In this document: in pieces, positions 33,032 to 42,982 of the stretch
Position numbering within the stretch: position 1 is the stretch's first letter
How the letters are laid out: every line of letters starts with the position of its first letter
Assembly: GCA_024234265.1 (NCBI GenBank)
Contig: JACKOM010000009.1
Coordinates: forward strand, 26,945 to 90,944
Direction of reading: 5' to 3'
DNA from: Oceanospirillaceae bacterium
GTDB lineage: Bacteria; Pseudomonadota; Gammaproteobacteria; Pseudomonadales; Oceanobacteraceae
Length of the DNA: 64,000 nucleotides
Position numbers and translations under genes: made by a program
The notes under the pieces: model-generated
Seen by the model: the letters and a program-made list of their open reading frames with translations, nothing else
Database searches by the model: none
What the model was told of the DNA's origin: nothing

Positions 33032-34535
33032 ATTCTGCGCTGATATCTTCCGGCAGGCTTAATTCGGAATCCCCGATCAGGCTTTTGGGTAATTCTTTTT
33101 TCACCCGCACACCCAGCTCGATAAATTTCTGCGCTTGGCCGACTAAGTTGCCACGCCCTTCTTTTAATGAACCCCATGCATCCTGATAGGTGTTATGGGC
33201 GGTGTTGATCTGCGCGCCGAGTTTTTCCATTTTTTCAGTAAAAATCCGCAGCCTGTCATACACACTCGCGGCCTGGTCGGCGAGTAATTTGGCGTGACGG
33301 TTTTGCCGCTCAATGGACCACAAACTGGAAACCGTGCGCAGCGTAGCCAGTAAGGTGGTCGGTGTGACTACCACAATGCGCTGATCAAACGCATCGTTAA
33401 ATAATTTTTCATCACTCTGGAACGCAAGCATAAAAGCCGGTTCGACGGGCATAAACATAAAAACAAAATCCGGCGAATTTAAATTCGGCAGTTTTTGGTA
33501 GGCCTTATCGGATAAACGGCGAATATGGTTGCGGATAGCTTCCACATGGCGCTTTAAGGAAGCTTCACGCTCTACATCGGACTCTGCATTCACATAATCG
33601 GTGTAATCGTTCAGGGATACTTTGGCATCCACAATAATGTGTTTGCCTTCCGGCAAATTGATAATCACATCCGGGCGCAGGCGCTGACCTTCATCGCCCT
33701 GCTGGCTGGATTCACGCACAAATTCTTCACCGGCGCGCAAACCACTTTTTTCCAACACGGTTTCCAGCACTAATTCCCCCCAGTTGCCCTGGGTTTTCTT
33801 TTCACCACGCAGGGCACGGGTTAAAGCTGAAGCCTCTTCGGTGATTTGTTTGTTGAGTTTGTGCAGTTCTTCGATCTGGGTTTTGAGGGAAGCGCGGTCT
33901 TTGGATTCACTCACATACACGTCATCGACTTTTTTGCGCAATCCTTCGAGCTGATCTTTAAAGGGATTTAACAGGGCACTGAGATTATTTTTGCTTTGCT
34001 CGTTGAAGGTGGCATTTTTTTGCTCGAAAATTTTATTGGCGAGGTTTTCAAATTCCTGGGTGAGCTGCTGTTTATTACGCTCCAGTAATTCGATTTGCTC
34101 ACGGGCGTGTTGCTGGTCTTTCACGCGGCCTTCTTCGAGTTTGGCAAGCTGGGCTTCACGCTGCATCAGGGTTTGCTGCAGCTGCTGGTGCTGTTGTTCA
34201 GTACGCTGCAAATTGGCCTGAGTTTGGGAAAGTTGTTCTTGTATGGCGGGCACCCGGGCAGCCTGTTCAAGACTGGCATCCAGGCGTTGTTGTAATTCCT
34301 GCAATTGTTGCTGAATTGCAGAAAGCTGCTGGTTTTTCTCGGCGAGTTTCTGCTGTTCAAAGCCCAGTTTGCCCTGCAGGCTGATCTGCTCGCGCTGTGT
34401 CTGCGCCAGTTGTTCGCTGAGGTTTTGCTGGGCCTGCTGCAATGCAGAATGTTGCGCTGCTTGTTTACGCCAAATCACAAACCACGCAGCATTGCCCGCC
34501 AGGGCCAGAAATAACCCACTTAACAAAAAATCCAT
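33030..34535 (-). CDS. rmuC: DNA recombination protein RmuC
   Basis: 501 residues. One N-terminal membrane helix (LLSGLFLALAGNAAWFVIW), a long Gln/Leu-rich coiled coil at about 30-180, and the RmuC nuclease-like domain with KKTQGNWGELVLETVLEKSG and RPDVIINLPEGKHIIVDAKV (PD-(D/E)XK-like core). It limits DNA inversions and was later linked to removal of stalled complexes. The ATG 34535 is preferred to one 11 codons upstream because it precedes the membrane helix directly. Confidence 0.92.
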   Translation of the reverse strand: MDFLLSGLFLALAGNAAWFVIWRKQAAQHSALQQAQQNLSEQLAQTQREQISLQGKLGFEQQKLAEKNQQLSAIQQQLQELQQRLDASLEQAARVPAIQEQLSQTQANLQRTEQQHQQLQQTLMQREAQLAKLEEGRVKDQQHAREQIELLERNKQQLTQEFENLANKIFEQKNATFNEQSKNNLSALLNPFKDQLEGLRKKVDDVYVSESKDRASLKTQIEELHKLNKQITEEASALTRALRGEKKTQGNWGELVLETVLEKSGLRAGEEFVRESSQQGDEGQRLRPDVIINLPEGKHIIVDAKVSLNDYTDYVNAESDVEREASLKRHVEAIRNHIRRLSDKAYQKLPNLNSPDFVFMFMPVEPAFMLAFQSDEKLFNDAFDQRIVVVTPTTLLATLRTVSSLWSIERQNRHAKLLADQAASVYDRLRIFTEKMEKLGAQINTAHNTYQDAWGSLKEGRGNLVGQAQKFIELGVRVKKELPKSLIGDSELSLPEDISAE

Positions 34536-34684
34536 GACCACCCCCAAAACAAAGGCGCAGTGTAACAAAAGCTGCAGCGGGGGGCATGCGTACCTTTGTA
34601 CCTTTCATTTTATGTGTGGCCTGATTGACGCCCATGGCTTAACTTCTAGGCTCAGGATGAGGATAAACCGGCGGGGATAGCACC

Positions 34685-36235
34685 ATGGGAAAAATAACAG
34701 CAGGGCTTTTATGTGTGGCCATCATGGGCAGCAGCGGTTGTGTTTTTGACAAGGACAACAAATCCGCTAATAAAACGGATACACAACTGCGCGAACTGAT
34801 CAGTGATGCAGGTTTGACAGGTAACCCCGCCGCCGGACGCGACATTGCTTCTATTCTTGATCCCAAAGCCCAACTGGGCATGCAGTTATTTTTCAGCAAA
34901 GCCCTCGGCGGTGATCAGGACAGCGCCTGTGTCAGTTGCCATCACCCCGCCCTGGGGGGTGGCGATGGTTTATCCCTGCCGCTCGGTGTCGGCGCGGACA
35001 ATACCGATCTGTTAGGCCCTGGCCGGGAACGCAGTGGCAGCGTTCTGCCAAACGTGCCGCGCAATGCCCCCACCACATTTAATATCGCCCTGTGGGATCA
35101 GGTGCTTTTCCACGATGGCAGAGTTGAGTCCCTCAGTAAAATTCCCGGCAAAAATGGTTCTGCCGGTGCAATACGCACCCCTGACAGCGCACCGGGCACT
35201 GCGGACAGCAACGCTGGTGCAAATCTCACCGTTGCCCAGTCACGTTTCCCGGTGACATCCGCCGCTGAAATGCGTGGCGCCAGTTTTGAATTCGGTAACA
35301 GTAACCAGACCGTCAGGGATCACCTTGCGGCACGTCTTGCTGACACGGGTGCTGGCAGCGGCGAATTAAGCACCCCGGATGCTGACGGTATCGCCGGTGA
35401 TGACTGGCAAGCCGCCTTTGAAGAGGTTTACAAGGGTGAAGCCGACGTGGCGAACCTCATCAGCTATGCGCGCATTGCCGACGCCATTGGCGCCTACGAA
35501 AACTCACAGGTGTTTGTCGATAATCCCTGGAAAGCCTATGTGGAGGGGGATAACAGCGCCCTCAGTGCAGCACAAAAACGGGGGGCAATGTTATTTTTCC
35601 GCGCGGCGGATGACGGTGGTGCAGGCTGCGCCAATTGCCACCGCGGGGATTTTTTCACCGATGAGAAATTCCACAATATCGCCATGATTCAGATTGGCGA
35701 AGGCAAAGGTGATGGCGCCAATAACGATGATGACTTCGGACGTTTCCGCGAAAGCAAAGAGCTGAAAGACAAATATGCCTTCCGCACCCCTACCCTGCTG
35801 AATATTGAAGTCACAGGTCCCTATGGCCATGCGGGTGCCTATAACAATCTGCAGGATGTCATCCGCCACCATCTCAATCCACAAAATGCCATCGATGATT
35901 TTTTTGCCAGTGCGCTGACTTGGTGCCACAACATCGCCCAGCTCAGTGAAGTGGCCGATTGTGATGCCCTGTATACCCATGCCGAAGACAATACCCGCAG
36001 CGCCCTGACATTACTCACGGACCTGCAGGATAAAGGCCTTTCCAAACTGCAGAACATCAGCCTGGATAATGCTCAGGTGGAAGATTTAGTGGCGTTTATG
36101 CAGGCCCTGACGGATCCCTGCGTAAAATCCACCAGCTGTATTGGTCAGTGGATACCGGACACCAGCACCACGGGGGCGGCGGGTCTGCAAATCAATGCAG
36201 AAGATGCCAACATGCAGCCCCTGCTGCATAACTGA
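34685..36235 (+). CDS. Dihaem cytochrome-c peroxidase / MauG-family lipoprotein
   Basis: 516 residues. Lipobox SSGC at about 16-19. Two haem-binding CxxCH motifs: CVSCH at residues 82-86 and CANCH near 315. Between and after them are family blocks NVPRNAPTTFNIALWDQVLF, FHDGR, FRTPTLLNIEVTGPYGHAG. Such proteins reduce H2O2 or oxidise a protein or small molecule in the periplasm. At 516 residues it is longer than classical CcpA (about 340), more like the MauG/RoxA-side of the family. Single gene with its own terminator; haem would be attached by a Ccm system elsewhere. Confidence 0.88.
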   Translation: MGKITAGLLCVAIMGSSGCVFDKDNKSANKTDTQLRELISDAGLTGNPAAGRDIASILDPKAQLGMQLFFSKALGGDQDSACVSCHHPALGGGDGLSLPLGVGADNTDLLGPGRERSGSVLPNVPRNAPTTFNIALWDQVLFHDGRVESLSKIPGKNGSAGAIRTPDSAPGTADSNAGANLTVAQSRFPVTSAAEMRGASFEFGNSNQTVRDHLAARLADTGAGSGELSTPDADGIAGDDWQAAFEEVYKGEADVANLISYARIADAIGAYENSQVFVDNPWKAYVEGDNSALSAAQKRGAMLFFRAADDGGAGCANCHRGDFFTDEKFHNIAMIQIGEGKGDGANNDDDFGRFRESKELKDKYAFRTPTLLNIEVTGPYGHAGAYNNLQDVIRHHLNPQNAIDDFFASALTWCHNIAQLSEVADCDALYTHAEDNTRSALTLLTDLQDKGLSKLQNISLDNAQVEDLVAFMQALTDPCVKSTSCIGQWIPDTSTTGAAGLQINAEDANMQPLLHN

Positions 36236-36253
36236 AGCCCGCTCAATACCCAT

Positions 36254-36282
36254 AAAAAAACCGGCCATTGGCCGGTTTTTTT
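36254..36282. terminator. Bidirectional terminator
   Basis: AAAAAAACCGGCC pairs with GGCCGGTTTTTTT across ATT, between the convergent peroxidase and ygiQ genes. Confidence 0.88.
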
Positions 36283-36295
36283 ATGGGGTTCAAAC

Positions 36296-38596
36296 TCAGC
36301 GGCCTTTGTGGGCCATGGGTTTGCCTTTTCCGGCGGGCTTACCCGCGGGTTTGTGGCCCGGTGTTTTTCCTGTACCCGGTTTTGGACCACCTGCTTTTGG
36401 TGCAGATGGTTTTGACCCTGAAGGTTTAGAGCCAGCAGGTTTAGCCGGTTTTCTCTCATCCTGCTTGGGGGCTGGATTATGGGGCAAACCTGTGTGCTGG
36501 GTACGTGCAACTTGCAGACGACGCGCCTGGGGATTACCCATGGGGCGCGAGTTACGTTTAGCCATCTGTTCCTGACGGGTTTCAGCGGGCACCAAACAAT
36601 CCGGTCCTTTACCAATGAGGTGGGCCTTGCCCATACGGCGCAGGGCTTCGCGTAACATCGGCCAGTTTTCCGGATCGTGGTAACGCAAAAATGCCTTGTG
36701 CAAACGGCGCTGTTCTTTGTTTTTGGCACTGAATACCAGCTCATTATCACGACGTTTAATCGGTTTGAGCGGGTTTAACTCGGTGTAATACATAGTGGTG
36801 GCCGTGGCCATGGGCGACGGGTAGAAGTTCTGCACCTGATCGACGCGGAAGCCGTTTTTCTTCAGCCACAGGCCTAAGTTCATCATGTCTTCATCGCGGC
36901 TGCCGGGGTGGGCCGAGATAAAATACGGGATCAGGTACTGCTCTTTACCGGCCTCTTTCGAGAACTGCTCAAACATGCGCTTGAAGCGGTAATAGGAACC
37001 CATGCCCGGTTTCATCATCTTGGTCAGCGGGCCATCTTCACTGTGCTCAGGGGCAATTTTCAGGTAACCGCCCACGTGGTGGGTCACCAGCTCACGCACA
37101 TATTCAGGGTCTTCCACCGCCAGGTCGTAACGCAGGCCTGAAGCGATGGCAATTTTTTTAATGCCTTTCAGCTCACGGGCCTTACGGTACAGGGCCGTTG
37201 TGTGCTGGTGATCCGTTTCCAGGTTGCTGCAGATAGTCGGATACACGCAGGACGGACGGCGGCAGGTTTCTTCGATTTTTTTGTCTTTGCAGTTCAGGCG
37301 GTACATGTTGGCCGTGGGGCCACCCAGATCGGAAATCATACCGGTGAAACCCGGGGTCATATCACGTACTTTTTCAATTTCATTGAGGATGGATTCCTCA
37401 CTGCGGCTCTGGATGATGCGCCCTTCGTGCTCGGTGATAGAGCAGAAAGTACAACCACCAAAACAACCACGCATAATGTTGACCGAAAAGCGGATCATCT
37501 CGTAAGCGGGAATACGTGCATCACCGTACACAGGGTGTGGCACACGCTTGTAGGGCATTTCAAATACCCAGTCGAGTTCCTCTGTGCTCAGGGGAATCGG
37601 TGGTGGGTTCAGCCAGATATCATTACGACCATGGCGCTGCACCAGGGCACGGGCGTTGCCCGGGTTGGTTTCTTTGTGGAATATGCGGTCGGTGTGGGCA
37701 TACAACACAGGGTCTTTGCAGACCTGCTCATAGGATGGCAGGCGGATATAACTGGTGGCCGGGTCCGCTTTAGTAGCCTTCACACTCGGAATAATAGTAA
37801 TCGCCTGCTCCGGGCCGGGTTTGGCATCGGACTGCTCGGCTATGTATTCATAGGGGCTGATTTTGGGGTTAAGACGCCCCGGCTGATCCACCTCAGTGGA
37901 ATCAATTTCGGTCCAGCCTTCGGGCAGGCTTTTACGTAAAAACGCAGTGCCACGCAGGTCGGTGATATCTTCAATTTTTTCGCCCCGCGCCAGGCGGTGG
38001 GTCACATCAATAATCGCGCGCTCCGCGTTGCCATAAAGCAGCATATCCGCGGTGGAATCGAGCAGCACAGAGCGGCGGATAGACTCAGACCAATAATCGT
38101 AATGGGCAATACGGCGTAATGACGCCTCAATACCACCGATAATCACCGGCACATCTTTGTAGGCTTCTTTACATTTCTGGCTATAAACCGTCACCGCCCG
38201 GTCAGGGCGTTTGCCAGGTTCATCGCCTGGGGTGTAGGCATCATCGTTACGCACGCGGCGATCGGCGGTATAACGGTTGATCATGGAATCCATGTTGCCG
38301 GCGGAAACCCCGAAATACAGGTTAGGTTTGCCGAGCTTCATAAAACTTTCTTTATCGCGCCAGTCCGGCTGGCAAATCAGACCTACCCGGTAACCCTGGG
38401 CTTCAAGGGTACGGCCAATCACCGCCATGCCAAAACTCGGGTGATCCACATAAGCATCACCACAGACGATAATCACATCACAGCTATCCCAGCCCAGTTG
38501 ATCCATTTCCTCGCGGGACATAGGTAAAAACGGTGCCGGTCCGAAACATTCGGCCCAGTACTTGGGATAGTCATAGATGGCGGTTGGCTGGGACAT
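36296..38596 (-). CDS. ygiQ: YgiQ family radical SAM protein
   Basis: 766 residues. The radical-SAM cysteines are in MRGCFGGCTFCSITEHEGR near residue 370, with GMISDLGGPTANMYRLNC downstream and the N-terminal B12-like region DVIIVCGDAYVDHPSFG. The C-terminal 90 residues are low-complexity Lys/Pro/Gly/Ser repeats (KPAGSKPSGSKPSAPKAGG), a basic tail which may bind nucleic acid. The biochemical role of YgiQ is not known. Single gene. Confidence 0.92.
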   Translation of the reverse strand: MSQPTAIYDYPKYWAECFGPAPFLPMSREEMDQLGWDSCDVIIVCGDAYVDHPSFGMAVIGRTLEAQGYRVGLICQPDWRDKESFMKLGKPNLYFGVSAGNMDSMINRYTADRRVRNDDAYTPGDEPGKRPDRAVTVYSQKCKEAYKDVPVIIGGIEASLRRIAHYDYWSESIRRSVLLDSTADMLLYGNAERAIIDVTHRLARGEKIEDITDLRGTAFLRKSLPEGWTEIDSTEVDQPGRLNPKISPYEYIAEQSDAKPGPEQAITIIPSVKATKADPATSYIRLPSYEQVCKDPVLYAHTDRIFHKETNPGNARALVQRHGRNDIWLNPPPIPLSTEELDWVFEMPYKRVPHPVYGDARIPAYEMIRFSVNIMRGCFGGCTFCSITEHEGRIIQSRSEESILNEIEKVRDMTPGFTGMISDLGGPTANMYRLNCKDKKIEETCRRPSCVYPTICSNLETDHQHTTALYRKARELKGIKKIAIASGLRYDLAVEDPEYVRELVTHHVGGYLKIAPEHSEDGPLTKMMKPGMGSYYRFKRMFEQFSKEAGKEQYLIPYFISAHPGSRDEDMMNLGLWLKKNGFRVDQVQNFYPSPMATATTMYYTELNPLKPIKRRDNELVFSAKNKEQRRLHKAFLRYHDPENWPMLREALRRMGKAHLIGKGPDCLVPAETRQEQMAKRNSRPMGNPQARRLQVARTQHTGLPHNPAPKQDERKPAKPAGSKPSGSKPSAPKAGGPKPGTGKTPGHKPAGKPAGKGKPMAHKGR

Positions 38597-38699
38597 AAAC
38601 CTGGGCCTGAGATCAAAAAGGGGCGCATTTTACCTGAATATCAGAGCGCTGTGGTGGGTTTTTTGTAAGTCAGGAAAAGGTAACGGTATAAAAACAAAA

Positions 38700-38718
38700 C
38701 CCGGCACAGAAGGCCGGG
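38700..38718 (-). terminator. Probable terminator of slyD, placed beyond a repeat
   Basis: CCCGGC and GCCGGG form a stem with a seven-base loop; on the minus strand it is followed by TTTTGTTTT. The dispersed repeat (38739-38858) lies between it and the slyD stop. Confidence 0.6.
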
Positions 38719-38738
38719 TAAGAACTAGCTACGTTGTT

Positions 38739-38858
38739 GAAACTTCGTTAAAAACGAACTCAAAATGCTCATTTATATCTATAAACTGCGCTTTTTCGCC
38801 CGTTTTTGCCTTGTTTCTACTGCCTCGCTGACGTTTTTACACGGCCTCCTGGGCCGTG
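38739..38858 (+). repeat. Dispersed intergenic repeat, copy B
   Basis: Homologous to the minus strand at 3440-3539 (see copy A). After the shared part it ends in a hairpin, CACGGCC/GGCCGTG at 38840-38858. It lies in the slyD 3' region. The core ATGCTCATTTAT...ATAAACTGCG is conserved in both copies. Confidence 0.6.
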
Positions 38859-38872
38859 TTCCATCAGATCAC

Positions 38873-39358
38873 TCAGTGGTGATGGCCGCCTTCACCGTGC
38901 ACGTGGCCGTGGGCCAGTTCTTCTTCGCTGGCGTCGCGGATGGCAACCACTTCACCTTTGAATTTCAGATCGCGGCCAGCGAGTGGGTGGTTAGCATCAA
39001 CGGTAACTGTGTCTTCATCCACAGAAACCACTTCCACCATCACAGGGCCCTGTGGACCGTCAGCGTGGAATTCCATACCTACTTCCACTTTCTCAACACC
39101 CTGGAATGCCGCCATTGGCACCTGGGAGCAGAGTTCTTCGAGGCGCTCACCGTAGGCTTCAGAAGCTGGGATTACCACATCAAAGGTAAAACCAACCACC
39201 TGACCTTCCAGGGCTTTTTCTAAACCAGGGATAACGTTCTGCGCGCCGTGCAGGTACACCAGCGGCTCCTGACCTTCAGATGAATCAAACACTTCACCTG
39301 TGTTGTTATCGGAAACGTGGTAATGGATGGTCACGACTTTTTTGGCAGCAATGCTCAT
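38873..39358 (-). CDS. slyD: FKBP-type peptidyl-prolyl isomerase SlyD
   Basis: 161 residues. FKBP halves (YHVSDNNTGEVFDSSEGQEP with YLHGAQNVIPGLEKALEGQ, and the C-terminal strand) enclose the IF chaperone insert VIPASEAYGERLEELCSQVP. The tail HGHVHGEGGHHH is a short metal-binding His tail as in SlyD. It catalyses proline isomerisation and may deliver nickel to hydrogenase or urease assembly. Confidence 0.93.
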   Translation of the reverse strand: MSIAAKKVVTIHYHVSDNNTGEVFDSSEGQEPLVYLHGAQNVIPGLEKALEGQVVGFTFDVVIPASEAYGERLEELCSQVPMAAFQGVEKVEVGMEFHADGPQGPVMVEVVSVDEDTVTVDANHPLAGRDLKFKGEVVAIRDASEEELAHGHVHGEGGHHH

Positions 39359-39467
39359 AGAGGCTCCAGATTAAATAAAAGGGCACGCCCTGCGGAGCTA
39401 ACGCAAGAAACGGTATTTCAGACGTCAACGGGGCGCACAGTATGAATAAGCCTGAGCCAATGCTCAA

Positions 39468-39518
39468 GGGAACCCCTGAATAACGCTGTACAGCTCCGGC
39501 ATGTGTTCAGAGATTCCC
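39468..39518. mobile_element. Miniature copy of the MITE (both ends, no interior)
   Basis: GGGAACCCCTGAA (39468-39480) and TTCAGAGATTCCC (39506-39518) are inverted with 11 of 13 positions matching; they are the outer ends of the element at 15367-15632. Only 25 bases remain between them. It lies 110 bases before the slyD start. Confidence 0.55.
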
Positions 39519-39551
39519 AAGGTTCAGACTGCAGGACAACTTCTACATATG

Positions 39552-39573
39552 AAAAGCCCCCTTACGGGGGCTT
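39552..39573 (-). terminator. Terminator of the oad operon
   Basis: AAGCCCCC and GGGGGCTT form an 8-bp stem with a four-base loop; on the minus strand TTTTC follows. Confidence 0.85.
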
Positions 39574-39581
39574 AAGTGTTA

Positions 39582-40910
39582 TTACATACCCGCCATGTAA
39601 CTGATCATCACACCTGCGGCCACCGCCGAGCCGATTACACCGGCAACGTTGGGGCCCATGGCATGCATCAGCAGGAAGTTATGGGGGTTGGATTCCAGAC
39701 CGACTTTGTTAGAAACCCGCGCCGCCATAGGCACAGCCGATACACCGGCGGAACCTATCAGGGGGTTAATCGGGCTTTTACTGAAGTAGTTCATCACTTT
39801 CGCCATCAGCACACCACCTGCGGTACCAATACAGAAAGCGATCAGGCCCAGCACCACAATACCTAAGGTCTGCACATCGAGGAATTTATCCGCCGACAAC
39901 TTAGAACCCACGGATAAACCCAGCACTATGGTCACTATATTAATCAGGGCGTTCTGCGCGGTATCGGACAGGCGATCCACCACGCCGGATTCACGCATCA
40001 GGTTACCCAGACAGAACATACCTAACAGCGGCGCAGCATCCGGCAGGAACAGGGCCACCAGAATCAGCAGGATAACCGGAAACATGATTTTTTCGGTTTT
40101 GGAAACGGAGCGCAGCTGTTCCATTTTGATTTTACGTTCCGCTTCAGTGGTCAGGGCACGCATAATCGGCGGCTGAATTAACGGCACCAGCGCCATATAG
40201 GAGTAAGCCGCCACCGCAATGGCCCCCAGCAGGTGGGGTGCCAGCAGAGTTGCCACGTAGATGGATGTCGGGCCATCTGCACCACCGATAATACCGATTG
40301 CCGCTGCTTCTTTGAGGTTAAAGCTCACGATACCTGCATCGTTGAGGGCAATCGCACCAATCACGGTACCAAAAATACCAAATTGCGCGGCGGCGCCTAA
40401 CAACAAGGTTTTAGGGTTCGCCAGCAACGGGCCAAAATCCGTCATAGCGCCTACACCCATGAAAATTAACAGGGGTGCAACGCCTGACAGAATCGCCACG
40501 CTGAAGAAGTTATACAACATGCCACTGCTGAAGCCCTGATCCACAGCTAACGCGGTGACACCTGCTTGCTGAGACGCACTGAGTGCCTTGAAGGCCATAA
40601 TGACTTCATGGCGCAGGTGCTGGGTCAGCTCAGCCGCCTGATCGAGAGGGAACTGAATTAACTGCGCAAGGGCAGCAACCTGCTCGGGGCTGCCCATGTA
40701 CAGGGCGTTCTCCACGGAGGAATAGGACAGACCAGCACCGGGGATATTCGCCAGCAGACCACCAAAGCCGATGGGCAGCAGCAACAGGGGTTCAAAACCT
40801 TTTTTGATCGCCAGATATAAAAGCACCAGGCAAATGGCCATCATCAGGGCCTGATCCCAGTGCAGCTGGGCCACACCGGATTTCAGTAAGAGTTCGGTTA
40901 ATTTTTCCAT
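39582..40910 (-). CDS. oadB: Oxaloacetate decarboxylase (Na+-pumping) beta subunit
   Basis: 442 residues, about nine membrane helices. GIIGGADGPTSIYVATLLAP contains the conserved Asp of the Na+ site, and SAGVSAVPMAARVSNKVG the C-terminal signature. It removes the carboxyl group from carboxybiotin and exports Na+. Last gene of the oadGAB operon, ten bases from oadA. Confidence 0.95.
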   Translation of the reverse strand: MEKLTELLLKSGVAQLHWDQALMMAICLVLLYLAIKKGFEPLLLLPIGFGGLLANIPGAGLSYSSVENALYMGSPEQVAALAQLIQFPLDQAAELTQHLRHEVIMAFKALSASQQAGVTALAVDQGFSSGMLYNFFSVAILSGVAPLLIFMGVGAMTDFGPLLANPKTLLLGAAAQFGIFGTVIGAIALNDAGIVSFNLKEAAAIGIIGGADGPTSIYVATLLAPHLLGAIAVAAYSYMALVPLIQPPIMRALTTEAERKIKMEQLRSVSKTEKIMFPVILLILVALFLPDAAPLLGMFCLGNLMRESGVVDRLSDTAQNALINIVTIVLGLSVGSKLSADKFLDVQTLGIVVLGLIAFCIGTAGGVLMAKVMNYFSKSPINPLIGSAGVSAVPMAARVSNKVGLESNPHNFLLMHAMGPNVAGVIGSAVAAGVMISYMAGM

Positions 40911-40919
40911 ATCGACCCC

Positions 40920-42692
40920 TTAAGCCACTGTGATGAGCATTTCGCCCACCGCAATTGAGTCACCCTCACGCACACCCACAGCGGTCACAGTGCCGGCTAC
41001 GGGTGTACGGATTTCGGTTTCCATTTTCATGGCTTCGAGAATCACGATCAGATCACCTTCGGCAACTGTGTCACCGGGTTTAACCATGACTTTCCAGATG
41101 TTACCGGCGAGGGGTGCCGGTACAGCCTCACCACTGCCGGAAGCAACCGCAGCAGCGGTCACATCACCATGGGCCTGATTGAAACTCAGTGGCGCACCGT
41201 TGAGGGGGGCCAGCTGGCTGATATCGCCGCCTGCATCCACTTTCACCACATAACTGTGGCCATCAACATTAACGGTGAAGGTATCTTCCTGGGCACCTTT
41301 AGGTGCTGGTTCGAAGGCAGAAGCATCACCACGGTTTTTGAGGAACTTCAGACCTACCTGTGGGAACAGGGCATAACTGAGCACGTCATCAATAGCCTGT
41401 TCAGCCAGTTTGAAACCATCTTTGGCCGCCAGTTCTTTTAACTCAGCCGTCAGTTTATCCATCTCAGGGGTCAATAAATCCGCAGGACGGCAAGTAACAG
41501 GTGCTGCACCATCCAGAACCCGAGCCTGCAGTTCTTTGTTAAAAGGAGCCGGCGCTGCGCCGTATTCACCTTTTAAAATGCCCTGGGTTTCTTTGGAAAT
41601 ATTTTTATAACGCTCGCCGGTTAATACGTTTAATACCGCCTGGGTACCCACAATCTGGGAAGTCGGTGTTACCAGGGGAATAAAACCTAAATCTTCACGT
41701 ACCCGGGGGATTTCTTTTAACACGGCATCAAATTTATCCGCCGCGCCTTGGTCACGCAGCTGACTTTCCATATTCGTCAACATGCCACCCGGTACCTGAG
41801 CAACCAGGATACGGGAATCGGTACCACGCATGGCACCTTCAAATTTCGCGTATTTTTTGCGTACGTCGCGGAAATAAGCGGCAATCTCTTCCAGCAATAA
41901 CAGGTTAATACCGGTATCACGGCTGGTGCCTGCAAGGGCTGCAACAACGGATTCAGTTGCTGTATGACCATAGGTCATGGACATGGAAGAAATCGCGGTG
42001 TCCACACGGTCAATACCCGCTTCTACTGCCTTGAGTATGGTCATATCGGAAAGACCGGCAGTGGCGTGGGCGTGCAGTTGTACTTCTAAATCGGTTTCAG
42101 TTTTCAGACGGCTGACCAGTTCAAACGCCTGATAAGGGGTCAGGATGCCGGCCATATCTTTAATGGCGATGGAGTCAGCTCCCATATCTTCAATACGTTT
42201 AGCCAGATCAACCCAAGCCGCCAGGTTATGCACTGGACTGGTGGTATAGGACAAAGTACCCTGGGCATGTTTACCCTGTTTTTTAACGGCTTTTAAGGCT
42301 GTTTCCAGGTTGCGCGGATCGTTCATCGCGTCAAATACACGGAACACATCAACACCATTCACCGCAGCACGTTCTACAAACTTCTCTACCACATCATCGG
42401 CATAGTGGCGGTAACCGAGCAAATTCTGGCCACGCAGCAACATCTGATGTTTGGTTTTTGGCATCGCCTTTTTAAATTCGCGGATACGATCCCACGGATC
42501 TTCGCCCAGAAAACGGATGCATGAATCAAATGTCGCACCGCCCCATGATTCGAGAGACCAATAACCAACCTGATCGAGTTTTGCTGCAATAGGCAACATA
42601 TCGTCAATGCGCATACGGGTTGCAAATAATGACTGGTGGGCATCACGCAGCACCACATCTGTGATGCCTAGGGGTTTTTTAATATCGGTCAT
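40920..42692 (-). CDS. oadA: Oxaloacetate decarboxylase alpha subunit
   Basis: 590 residues. Carboxyltransferase domain at 1-500 (VLRDAHQSLFATRM, ATFDSCIRFLGEDPW, LHAHATAGLSDMTIL with the metal-site His), a linker rich in Ala/Glu/Pro, and a biotinyl domain with VILEAMKMETEIRTP, biotin on the Lys of AMKM. It transfers the carboxyl group of oxaloacetate to biotin in the cytoplasm. Confidence 0.96.
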   Translation of the reverse strand: MTDIKKPLGITDVVLRDAHQSLFATRMRIDDMLPIAAKLDQVGYWSLESWGGATFDSCIRFLGEDPWDRIREFKKAMPKTKHQMLLRGQNLLGYRHYADDVVEKFVERAAVNGVDVFRVFDAMNDPRNLETALKAVKKQGKHAQGTLSYTTSPVHNLAAWVDLAKRIEDMGADSIAIKDMAGILTPYQAFELVSRLKTETDLEVQLHAHATAGLSDMTILKAVEAGIDRVDTAISSMSMTYGHTATESVVAALAGTSRDTGINLLLLEEIAAYFRDVRKKYAKFEGAMRGTDSRILVAQVPGGMLTNMESQLRDQGAADKFDAVLKEIPRVREDLGFIPLVTPTSQIVGTQAVLNVLTGERYKNISKETQGILKGEYGAAPAPFNKELQARVLDGAAPVTCRPADLLTPEMDKLTAELKELAAKDGFKLAEQAIDDVLSYALFPQVGLKFLKNRGDASAFEPAPKGAQEDTFTVNVDGHSYVVKVDAGGDISQLAPLNGAPLSFNQAHGDVTAAAVASGSGEAVPAPLAGNIWKVMVKPGDTVAEGDLIVILEAMKMETEIRTPVAGTVTAVGVREGDSIAVGEMLITVA

Positions 42693-42742
42693 GGGTAATG
42701 GCCTTTTAATTATTATTCAGTTGCTTTGTCGTTTTACACACA

Positions 42743-42982
42743 TCACTTTTGGCGATTGCGGTATTCTTTCACAGCAGTGGATAACACTTTCAGTAATTGC
42801 GGGTCCGCTGCGGGCGCTTTGGCTTGTGTGGGTTTCACCGGTACAGCCACAGGTTCGGGGGCAAAACGCATCACTAATTTGGACATAATGCCGGTAGCGA
42901 ATATCAGGATTGTTAAAAAAACAAACACAGTTCCCATACCAAGCACTAATAAGCCCAGGCCGTCAGCCATCAGTTGAGACAT
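42743..42982 (-). CDS. oadG: Oxaloacetate decarboxylase gamma subunit
   Basis: 79 residues. One membrane helix (LLVLGMGTVFVFLTILIFATG) after a short periplasmic start, then an Ala/Pro-rich cytoplasmic tail ending in VLSTAVKEYRNR. OadG anchors OadA to OadB and binds Zn2+. First gene of the operon, 50 bases before oadA. The 225-base gap to dusC must hold divergent promoters; I see no clear boxes. Confidence 0.9.
   Translation of the reverse strand: MSQLMADGLGLLVLGMGTVFVFLTILIFATGIMSKLVMRFAPEPVAVPVKPTQAKAPAADPQLLKVLSTAVKEYRNRQK

Noticed and set aside
37202..37939. 245-codon open frame on the plus strand
   Set aside because: Antisense to ygiQ, with no recognisable domain.
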